From positions 3,042,001 to 3,106,000 of the forward strand of contig JAWRVZ010000054.1 of the NCBI GenBank assembly GCA_037043235.1: a DNA stretch of 64,000 bases, given 5' to 3'. The stretch comes from Rhodeus uyekii (lineage: Eukaryota > Chordata > Actinopteri > Cypriniformes > Acheilognathidae). The position numbers and the translations under genes were made by a program. Within the stretch, counting starts at the first letter, position 1, and each line of letters begins with the position of its first letter. This document shows, piece by piece, positions 13,901-25,900 of this stretch. Under the pieces are notes generated by a model. It saw nothing but the letters and a program-made list of their open reading frames with translations, was not told the DNA's origin and made no database searches.

Positions 13901-16900
13901 GCTGCTTACTGTCTGTTGCTTTTTGGACATCTCTTACTGTAAGGTTGTGTACGATGAGATGAGAAGATCGGTTAAGTACGCAAAGGCGCTTGGTGAGTCA
14001 AGTGGGCCTACGCATTTCTGATTTTTGTTGCGCATGCGTACCTGCGTACCAGTTATGTGCACCCCTGATCATATGTGTTGTACTTTGTAGGCACTGCACA
14101 ATGCTTAAAAAAAACCCCATCAAAATTGTGATTTTAGTGGTTAGTGCGATTTATAAAATTGTGATTTGATTACCGGTAACTAAATGGGATTACATGTGCA
14201 CGCAATGCATTGTTTTTTGTTTTCCTAAAAGCAATGAAATAAAAATAAATGCGTGATAGTTTGTTTAAAATGAAGACATGAATAGTAGTGTTGTACTATT
14301 ATTATTTTTTTTATTAAATCTGGATAAAATTATTCCAAGTGCACCACACCTGAAGTGATCAACGTGGTATGGCATAATTAATGTAAAACAAATGATTTAA
14401 GCATCTTTGCAGAAATATGCATGAAATGTGAAGGCAAATATTTTACAAAGTAAACTTATCTTAAAAATGTCCTATATACTCAAATAATGTAATTTTATGT
14501 ATTTATAAATATATATATAATTTTTTTATTTTTTGCGAAAAAGTAATGGCAATAAATAACACCCAATATTATTAACAGCGAATGCTTTGTAAAAACAGGA
14601 AATAGCAGCACCTTTGAGCCTGGCACGATCATGCAAACATGAAACATCAAACATACAATAGAAGTTCTTTACAGCACTGTTTCTCAACCGGTGGGTTGGA
14701 ACATTCCAGAGGGGGTCGCGAGTTTTACTGTGTTCCAGGGGAGTAGCCAGATTTTTTTTTTTGAGGGGGCACAGCTTAAAATGAGTGCCAAAACTGCGCG
14801 CGTTTGTTGACAGGGGTGGTGGGCGAGCATAACATAGTCGGCAGGATTCAAACCTGTGCTGGTAAATCCCCATGGACTTCTAGTCTAGCGCCTTAACCAC
14901 TCTGCCTTCAGACTAAACATCCAACATGTGTCGGTAAACCTGTGGATTACTTTGTGCGAAAGCGCGATGTACTTAAAAGACAGCAAAGCAGTATTGTGTC
15001 GCTCACGACAGCTTCAGGTCGTGCAACGAAGTTTCTTCTGCCATTTAGCACTACCTATCTTTGCGAGTCGGGATTTTCGACAGTGACTGCAACGAAAACA
15101 AAAAGCAGGAATAGACTGACAACTTCTAGTTTGAGTGCGACACTACGAGTGGCCCTTTCCCCAATTCCACCGCGTCTGGATATCATCGTTTCAGAGCGGC
15201 AGTCTCAAATGTCACATTAACGTGTGTGAACGTGAGTGAAAATAAATAAATCAGTTCGTTTCATAGTCTGCCTAATTTTTGAAAAAGTGTTTTGTGAAAT
15301 TAATTATGAGCACACACAGTATAGGTCTAACAAATTCTTTCATTATTTTTCATTACTTATTTACTATTTTTATTTATTTATTTCTAGCCTTAGTGGGTCG
15401 TAGGACTGTCATACAAAAAAAAGTGGGTCGCAATAGGCAAAAGGTTGAGAAACCCTGCTTTACAGGTTTTTTCATTCCGTGTGCTATTTTTCCTATTGTT
15501 CTTATGTTTGGTGGACGGGTTTTGGCTGTTCTACTCGTGTCTACGTAATAACGCATTTCTGAGTGAACAGCTGCTTAAGACTAGCAATATATTCTACGTT
15601 CAGAGAGCGTCGAACGAAAGCAAATCAGGCACACCATCATGTGTTCTGGTCATTTTCTTCTCTCACAGCATGTTATCATTGCTGCATTGTCAACATGTCT
15701 AATTGTAACATTTGCTAACATTTTTATTTAAAATCAAGACTTTTCGATTTAAAAATAATAATAAAATAAATAAACTTACCATAAATATAAATTAATCTGA
15801 AAAATCACCTAGCTGTATAGTGACAGGTTAATGTTCTGTCAAGTTGATATGACAAAAAAAGCTCATGTTTCTTTTAAATGGTGAAGACCTTTTATGCCCC
15901 TTGTGCCAGAATCCATTATTACTGAAGCATATTTTGACCTTGATTGTTTGAACTTTTGTGTGAATTTATTTTTTCATTTTACTCCTTAAGAAAAGATTTT
16001 TAATGAAGAGCATTTCTAGTTTTAGAATTTGTATAGAATTTTTCTTTTTTTAATCTTTCTCGCCATGGATAGTGCCGGTATAGCTGACAGGTTGTTAAAC
16101 TATAAACAACAACAACTATAAACCGTAAGAAATCCACTTCCTTTTATGTGTCAATTTGCCTTCTATATATATGTGTGTGTGAGAGGGATGGGGAGGTTCA
16201 GAGGTTGGAAGAAGGATTCTCGTCATGTAATGAATCCTTGTCAAAGTGTAGTGTGTGCAGAAAGACATCGTCTTCCCCAGGTAATTAAATAGATCATCAG
16301 GCTGTAAGCTGTGCTCATCTCTTCCCTCCTGCCCACCCCCTTCTAATCAATCTCTCCCTGCTGTGCAGGCGGGATTATTTACTCCAGCTAATGGCCTTTC
16401 CTGCTGCTCTTCACTGCTTGGGAAAACGCAAACTGTCATTTCTGTAATTGTGTTCACTCCACAAAGATGGATGCTACTGCCGTTGTGCCGTTGCTGCTTA
16501 ATTTCATTTGCATGCGCCCTGTGGTTGCCGCAGGCGGCAGCTGCTGTTTGCAGTCGCCCGGAGCCCAGCAATGTGTTTGGATCGGGACAGACAACAACTC
16601 ATTCTGTCCCCCATAGGACTGGCCTGCACTCTCAAAGCATGCTCACTTGTTTCAATATGTGTGGGAATCCGTTCACAAGTGCAGTTTGATTTGGACACCA
16701 GCCAAACTGAGCTGCCTTCCCGTTTAATATGAAGCTGTACTTTGTTCCTCCTTTTCAGGAACCCAGACATTTGTAAATGAGAGCTAATGCTGCGTAGTTC
16801 AAGGAAATTCTCTATGCATCTTCTCCAGTCAAAGACCGATTGTCTTCAATCGCTTGAGTAATCCTGCCCATGTTTATCTGATTTTCAAGCATCATGGTTT

Positions 16901-19900
16901 TTTTAAACAAAATTTAAACATTCAGACATGGTGTCAGAGTTTATTACTAGGGTTTCCTAGGCTCGTTTTCTTAATGCCACCGAAGAGGAGCAACAATTTA
17001 ATGTGTGGGGAAAACTCCCAAAGAGTTGTAAAGAAAATGCAGGCCATTATATATAACACACAGACTTTTAAGGGCCAGGCCTCCACTGTAGAGGCCTTGA
17101 GCTTTTGAAAAATGACATGGTTTGTGTAGAGGGACCACTTGGGAATAGAACATGTGTACAAGGTTATGTGACATTTATAATAATGTCTCAACAAGGCAGA
17201 ACAGCTCAGGACCCTCAGGAATTGTAAAACAGTGCTGTACTGAGAAGCATGGCCCTCTTTTCCTCAACCTGTGTGCCACCTTTTCCCAGAGCACATCAGT
17301 ATTAAGAGCTGGTTTGGGGGATTCTGTCTTAAAATGACTTGCATGGCTGTCACTGGTCGCACCGTCTTCGGCTATAATTCATTCTGACAGCCCTTTCTGT
17401 GGCAAGCTGCCTTCTCTATTTTTGAATCTTATTAATTAGCTCATCTTCTCCCTTGACGTGTCTTACCACTTTAGCTTGCCTCTTTATAATTTAAGGGTTT
17501 AAGAGGCATCTAATCACTGCAGAATGTTTTAATGTTTGATGGGTATTTAAGTGTCATCACAGAGAATTTCACTCAAGCGAGGGAGATTAGTGTCATATAA
17601 ATGTGCAACGTAACTTGAATAAAAATGATGTGTGAAGTGCGCGATCATGTGTAATATTGTGACTAGATTTGTCACTTTAACTAGATTTTTGTGGTGTTAA
17701 CGTGATGTATTAAGATGTTTAATGTTATTTTTGATGCATATGTGTGATCCACTAATGCTTAATGTTGTTCTGATGAATTTAGGCTATAGAGACTGCACTG
17801 GATTGCCTAAAGAGTGCCAATACTGAGCCGTATTACAGACGACAGGCCTGGGAGGTGATCAAATGCTTCCTGGTGGCCATGACTAGCCTGGAGGACAACA
17901 AACATGCCCTTTACCAGCTCCTTGCCCATCCCAAGTAAGACTTATCCCACTCCGTATATCATGCAGTGGAACCTGTGCGAATTCTATCTGTCTATATGTC
18001 TTTTTTTGTGTACAAATATAGCATAAGTGCTGTATTTTTCAACTTTATATACATTTAAATAAAAAAACAAAAAGAAACCGCAATCAATCAAGGAAATAAT
18101 CAGCATAACATTATCAAAATATCCATGAATTGCATCCTATTCCTGTGCACTCTGAGACTGAAATGTGCCTCTGCATTTTTCACAGTTTTTGCAATGTTTG
18201 CAGCTCCTCTGGGCCTCATTCACCCTGGCTGCCACTGTCTGCGGTGTTCAAAGGGCTAATTACTCCGAGCCGTTTCTACTGGCTTGGCAAGAGGGTCACA
18301 TAACAGAGTCATTGATCTCTACGCTGAGGCTAATTGACTGTACTTTATCTGTTTTCCCCAAAAGCCAGTCATATGGGCCACTTGAGTGTCAGTTATATGG
18401 GAAGAGAGCCGCTGTCAGATGTCTTGATTCATGACATCTTCTCTCCTTCTTTCAGTGTGGCACACTGTGTTGGTCATCATGAAAAGGGCATTTTTTCAGA
18501 AGGCGGAATGCCCTCTTAATATTGCAAATGCCAGGCCGGATAATTGAGTCCCATTCAAGTGGCAGCGTTATGAATTTGAATTGATCTGACCGCTCTCTTC
18601 GGCTCACTCCTCTCCCTAAGCCAAGCCTTTTAAATAGCGATAATGAAATGGAGCGATCCATCACCACTGCTACCGGCTTTGGCATTATAGAATGGAAGCT
18701 TGAGGAAGGATAAAACACTCACTCCATCACTGTGCCGCTATCAGCTGGGGTAAATAACCAAACATGAGACAAAATGTCAGCCAGACACAAAGCCAGACTC
18801 CCATGGGCCTCAGCTGTCTAAACACAAAAAAGCCTTTTATACCCTGTAATCAAATCAAATTGCCTGATTGGGTTATTCAACCTCAGGCTCTTGTAATGGA
18901 GCCAGTTCATAGATATGATGCAAATTATGAGCTAAATCCCTTTGCTGGTTTTCAACAGCTTCACAGAGAAGTGGATCCCTAATGTGATCATCTCCCATCG
19001 GTACAAAGCCCAGGACACCCCAGCGCGGAGGACATTCGAGCAGGCCCTAACTGGAGCGTTCATGTCTGCGGTCATCAAGGACCTCAGGCCCAGCGCTCTG
19101 CCTTTTGTTGCCAGCTTGATCCGCCATTACACCATGGTGGCAGTGGCTCAGCAGTGTGGTGAGGAATCTTTTTGCCTATGTGCTAATGTCATCTATATTA
19201 TGGGTCAATCTTAACATGACGTGAGAAAAAATACTCTAATAATATAACTGTTGTACTATATAAAGCAGGGGTGGGCAAACTTTTTGTCTCGTGGGCCACA
19301 TTGGTTTCTAAAATTTGACAAAGGGGCCGGGCCAGAATAGAAGGATAGTGTGTTTGTGTGAACTAATATAAATTAAATGCAAAACCATTACATGAAAAGA
19401 TTTGGCCTTTAACATGCACCAAAACATCAGGGTTCATTGATAAATTGTTTTCCAAATGTGTTGATTTAATGACACTATAGATAAACTCCCACACATAACT
19501 TCTGAAACCTTACGGGATGACCGCGCGATGCACCTCTAGCTGACAGTTTAAATGTCATAAGTACGGCCATTTGAAAAATTCAAAATCATAACTGAACTCT
19601 ACCCAGCTAGACAAGCTCAAACACGACGGTTATATTCATGTCCTGATTCCTATAAAAGAGCAACATAGGTTACGATACTAACCAGAGACGTTCCCTTTCA
19701 ATAGCGGTGTTCCATCCCCGTAAGAGAGATGCAGATCAGCTGAAAACACGGGGAGTCATACACCAATCACAGCGAAGAGGCACATAGCTCAACCAATGGC
19801 GACGCAGTCAGGTGTGCTCGCCCCTGATTGGTGCAGTTAAACCAATGAAATTAGTCGCTGAAGGCTACCAAAAAGCTTACAAAAGCCTGAGAAATAGGCG

Positions 19901-22900
19901 TCGGCTGGTTAACTCGGCTCTGTGACGGGCTTTGAAGATGTTCATGACGCTGAATGTCTGTTCACACACATAGGTTGTGCCAAATAACGTCAGCATCTTC
20001 TGTGCTGACTCTGAGTCTGTACATTTGCCGTCAGAGTCGTAGCTGTCCGATTTTTTTGGAGACTGTTTGCTAGCGTAGTTGGCATGTTTTGTGGCAAAAT
20101 GACGGCTGATGTTGTATTCTTTAAAAACCGCTAGAGTTTCTTGGCATATCAGATATACAGCCCTTAATCGGACGTCAGCGAAAAACATACTGTCTACTTT
20201 TCTTCGGTCCGCTCGTTTTTACTGAAGAGCTCAAAGTGCAAAACATCACACTCAAAGAAAGCTCAATGTCTTTGGAGTGCACCATCTGTTGGGGAAACAC
20301 TGACATTACAGGGAAAAGTCAAATGAAGGAGGTTTAATTATAATACAATTTAAATTAATAATATAACTTCTACAAGTTCGGCGGGCCGGATTAAAAAGCC
20401 CAACGGGCCGCTTGTGGCCCGCGGGCCGTAGTTTGTCCACCCCTGATATAAAGTCTAATTTATTATTGCTATCTTGCTATCAGTTTTAAATCTTGCTATC
20501 TATACCCAACAGCTTTAAACAGTAACTATTTCTATTGGCCGGCGAGACATTGGAGACAATTTTATGGCTTTTAGTACGTCCTATTTTAACATGTTAACAA
20601 AATGAGAGTAAGTAGTAGCCCCTCACGGATTACTGCAGCATATAAACACATAATAAAATGTTTACAAAAAGCAACATGTCCCAGTCCTTGTTCTACTGTC
20701 ATCACGTCTACTTTTGTCCTTCTGGAGCTCCTTCGCGGGACTCGACACCATGGTGTAATCGCTCATTAATATTCGCTCCACCGGCCTCATTCGCTCCACA
20801 TAGTTTGATGAATTTTTGATGTTCTAACTGTGGGTGAAGTGCACTTAGGTCATTGCATAATAATCGATTTTCTGCCTTAGGTCCTTTCTTGCTGCCCTGC
20901 TACCAGTCAGGTAGCCAGCCCAGCACAGCCATGTTCCATAGTGAAGAGAACGGCTCCAAAGGCATGGACCCTCTCGTGCTGATCGATGCCATCGCCATCT
21001 GCATGGCATATGAGGAAAAAGAGCTGTGCAAGATTGGGGAAGTGGCACTTGCTGTCATCTTCGATGTTGCCAGCATTATTCTGGGCTCCAAAGAAAGGGT
21101 GAGGTTTTCGCTAGATATTCACTTTCCCACAAACCCTTTTTAGAAGACCGATTCCAATTGAAGAATTCTTCTTTTTTCAGGCCTGCCAGCTGCCGTTGTT
21201 CTCCTACATAGTGGAGCGACTGTGCGCATGCTGCTATGAGCAGGCCTGGTATGCTAAGCTAGGCGGAGTGGTGTCCATTAAGTTCCTGATGGAGAGGCTT
21301 CCTCTGATCTGGGTGTTGCAGAACCAGCTCACTTTCCTTAAAGCTCTGCTCTTTGTCATGATGGACCTCACAGGAGAGGTATGAACACTTTCTAATGTTA
21401 TTAGAAATCTTTGATCTTTGGGTTACCTGTATGACCTTCTGTATCAGGTGTCTAACGGTGCAGTTGCCATGGCAAAGACCACGCTGGAACAGCTGTTGAT
21501 ACGCTGTGCCACTCCTCTCAAGGATGAGGAGAAGACTGAGGAGCTTCTGTCTGCCCAGGACAAATCCTTCCACCTGGTGACCCACGACCTGGTTCGAGAA
21601 GTGACCTCCCCCAATTCCACTGTCCGCAAGCAGGCCATGCACTCTTTGCAGGTGCTGGCTCAAGTCACAGGCAAGAGCGTCACCATTATCATGGAGCCTC
21701 ATAAAGAAGTGAGTATGATGCACTTCTCTGCAACTTTAGTAGGAAAATTGAATTTTAATTATCAGTTTTAAATGTAAATTTTTATCTTTAAAAAGATAAA
21801 TAAATAGGTTTTGCAACAATAGATGTTATGTTGCTTTACCTTTTATTGATGAGGTACCTTCATGGCCAAATTCATGACCACAATTTTCTGTATTTTACAG
21901 AAATGCAAATGTTTATTTTACCTGACAACACATGCGTATATTCTGTAAGATTAGACTCCAAGTGACCATCAGCGTTGTCAACACGGGTCCCAGGGCTATC
22001 ACACAATTCCTATTGTTAACCCCCATTAGGTCAAGTTCCTTCCTCTATTTAGGGAAATTTTAAAATGCTCCTTATTTCCTCCAGGTGCTACAGGATATGG
22101 TCCCTCCGAAGAAACACCTGTTGCGGCATCAGCCCGCCAACGCTCAGATCGGCCTGATGGAGGGCAACACCTTTTGCACCACCCTACAGCCTCGTCTCTT
22201 CACCATGGATCTCAATGTGGTGGAGCACAAAGTCTTCTACACAGAGGTCGGTCTAAAACTCTCTGCGCTAAAGTGGGTTATACGAATGCATCAAAGGTAT
22301 ATTATATAAGGGTTATATTGATGCTCTGTGAACTTCCTTTTTTATTTGACACAGTTGCTGAACTTGTGTGAAGCTGAAGATGCTGCCCTGATGAAGCTGC
22401 CTTGTTATAAAAGCCTTCCTTCACTGGTGCCGCTACGCATTGCAGCTCTTAGTACGTGCTACTTTTTCATTCATATATACAAGGAACTTTATAGACATAG
22501 TTCCAAGTCATAGTAGACTGCCTTGCTGTTTTTTGCTTTCAAGGCAGCATCCTAATGGAAATGGAACTTGACAATGGACACCAACATTTTGAATACTTTA
22601 GAGACAGTAACTCTGTGAGGAGTTTTATTTGTATGACATACAAAGTGCTTAGAAGGCTTTGGGTTTCAGCTGATTGTTGCTAGTATGTTGATGAAGTGAA
22701 GTAGTCTTTGTTTAATTAGATTTAATTAACTTTATTGATACTTTTTGTACTTGAGCTGGCGTTCAAAGATTAAGTGAGGATGTTTTTGACTCTTATGCTC
22801 TGAAAAGCTGCATTTATTTGATCAAATTTATAGTAAAAACAGAAATCTTTTCTTTCAAAAAGAAAAAAATGATGGTAGTGAACATTTTTCTTAGCCTGCG

Positions 22901-25900
22901 GTTGTTGCAATTCATTGTGGGATTGCATTCTCTGCTGAGGATTTATGCACTGTAGTATCCTTTAAAATTTGTCCAGAAGGGTGATATCTTAGAAGGCAGC
23001 ATTATCATACTCTATACTTTTGGATCAGCTTTTCTGTTTGTAAGTGCACTTGTAATGCCTCAACACGCTGCCTACATTGGCAGCTCACTAGGTTTTGGAA
23101 CAGAAATGTAGTATTTTGATAAAATGTTAAAATACTGATAAATGCATGTTTTGGTGTGTGCCAAGTAACTGAAGGAAAATAATAAATGTGTACTGTATAT
23201 TAGGGCTTCTAATTAACAGTCTTTAGAATTTTTTAACTCTTCCTTGTCTGACTGTCCAGATGCTCTGGCGGCCTGTAATTACCTTCCCCAGTCCCGAGAG
23301 AAGATCATAGCTGCCCTCTTCAAGGCCCTCAACTCCACTAACAGTGAGCTCCAGGAAGCCGGAGAGGCCTGCATGAGAAAGGTCAGCCCTCTCCCTCTAC
23401 CAGCTTAATTTCCTTTCTTCAATCTCTCTGTCTCTTCCTCTGCGTTACTGCCTCTAATGAGTCCTGCCTAAAAAGATCGATACAGGATGGAGTGAAACAG
23501 GCTGAGAGGAAAATGAATTTGGTCGTGATGCATCGTCTTGTTGCGGAAGACTGGCTTGGCCTTTCTTTTTGCGTTGGTCTAGAGTTTTTCTGCTGCTGTG
23601 AGTTGACAGGACGGTAGCGAAAAACAGGTTTTAAGATGCCATTATCGTGTAGTCTTCCTTGTAGAGCATGTAAAAGCAGCTGTCTCTGTTAAGCACCCAT
23701 GGACTCTTTAATGGCCTTATATATGCATTGAAATCTCACTGTGATCATGTTCCTATGCATTTTTCAGTTCTTAGAGGGGGCTACGATCGAAGTGGATCAG
23801 ATCCACACACATATGCGGCCGCTGCTGATGATGCTCGGAGACTATCGCAGTCTGACACTCAATGTGGTGAACAGACTAACATCTGTCACAAGACTCTTCC
23901 CCAACTCCTTCAACGACAAATTCTGTGACCAGATGATGGTACGTTAATACTGTAAAACTGTTTAGCATTCATGAATACAAAAAAAAAAATCTGTTTATGT
24001 TAAATGCATCTTAATCTCTATTATCACCTAAAATAATTTGGACACTTAGTTTGTAGAGTTTGTTGGAACTTGTATGCTTATGATGAAAGAGACAGGTCAT
24101 ATTTTAACCAGAATGTTCCCTTAATAAAGCTATTGATGAGAGTAAAAAATATGATTTCTTGATTTTTAATCAATTCTCATTTTGAAGAACTGATATCGAT
24201 TCTTAAATGCCGATGAATGAATGAATCTTTCAGTCTATGCTGTATTCAGTTGATTAATGAACAAAACATTCTAGCACAATAAATTCCTCCCAAATTACCT
24301 CCCATTCAATAAATCACAATAAGCTTTGTGCTTTGTTACTTATGATATAAAATAAAGTCTTAGCTTTCAAATTCTGTCAATTTTATAATGAAATTAAAAC
24401 AAGTACACGTGTCACTCTTTAATGTGGCATGACTGATTGCTTCTGGTGCCTTGGTTCAAGCAAACTATCAGGACCGAGTGTACGTGAACTGACATCCCTT
24501 CTACTTTACTACTTGCTACAGTGCAAAAAATAAACATCATCTTTGAAAACTTACAGTACAATGTAATCAATGTTTCAACCACAGAAGAGGGTCGGTGAAA
24601 CCACTTGTAAAAATGTTGCGGAATGTTACATTTACCTCTGAAAAACACGTTAGCCAGCTAGAAAAATAAACTCTATAGAGGAGTGTTTTGCTAATTGATA
24701 CAGATTAGATAAGTAGTTAATCACTTTTAACACTTTGAGTCCAAGCCATTTTAATCATTATGGTGTGATGTGATGTAAGAACATACAGTATGTGATTACA
24801 TTTGAACCGTACCATAATTCTTAATATTATTATTTTTAGGCATACAAATATAATTTATTTCTTAATTGTTTTTTTTCTATTTATGGATTTTTCTTAGATA
24901 TTTTTTAAGTCATCAAGAGGACAGCAGATAATGGTAGAATACTCTACATTATTCAAAGAATTGAAACAGTCAAGAGAACTTAATGGTTTTTCTGCTTTCT
25001 CAGCAACATCTGCGTAAATGGATGGAGGTGGTGGTGATCACGCATAAAGGAGGCCAGCGTAGTGATGGGAGTGTGAGTATAAGCTTGTTTTAATACCTCT
25101 GTTGCATACGCTGTGGTTTGACCTTTATTCATTTTTTTGACCAACAAAGGCCAGTATTTTCCTTTTATTTATTGAACCTCACAAGGGTGGCAGCTGTAGA
25201 TATGGAGAGCTGAGATGAGCGCTCTGGATTGGACTCCCCACTCCAGCCCAGATCGCCCACTCAGACTCTGTGAGTGGCTATATTACAATCAATGATTAAT
25301 TAGGCGCCATCCACCCCCAGGCCGCCTTAGTAACGAGCCTCAGAGTTCTGGATCCTCGTTATCTTGTTGGACAGATAACCTTGTAGAGTAAGAAAAGGTA
25401 AAGGGGGGGTGAAGGCCTTGCATTTTCCATGCTTTAAGACGAGCTGCCATTCTTTCGGTCTCGTTCACGCCCTGCCTTTCTCTAAAATGTATTATAATTA
25501 CATGCAAATTGGCCCTCTGTTCCTGCAGTTCTTAATATTCTTACAACAATGACAGAATGACCAGCCATACATGACAATGAGGTGGGGTCAGTCAGGTTCA
25601 GGGTTGGAGGGGTGGGGGGCGTTCAGAACACTATTTCCAGAAGATTAGTTTAGTCATACAAAGAAAAAGAAGGTCGATTCAGGGAGAGCGTACAGATTTA
25701 GCCTTCATAAGAGCACATACTTTAAGTCCATGATGGTGTGCTAGTTTTGTTGAGAGTTTATTCCTCTTTGCTTATTTTAAAACATTTCCTCTGTTATAAT
25801 ATCTTGACTGTCCCAAAAATAGTAAAAAGATGCACTGGGCTCATGAAAAATGTGAATTGTTTTTCTGACATTCTTTTCAAAATTATTTTGTATTCATATT

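Larger units (their letters stand above)
14675..15457 (+). mobile_element. hAT element with transposase C-terminal relic
   Basis: Left end CACTGTTTCTCAACC, right end GGTTGAGAAACCCTG. Perfect 8-bp target duplication CTTTACAG at 14667-14674 and 15458-15465. Internal + strand frame 14942-15220 encodes a hAT dimerisation-domain relic. A tRNA-Ser-like sequence lies inside on the minus strand. Confidence 0.92.

Noticed and set aside
21259..21723. 154-codon antisense open frame
   Set aside because: It lies opposite TRRAP exons 24-25 and the intron between; the sense strand encodes conserved TRRAP, so this is a codon-bias shadow.
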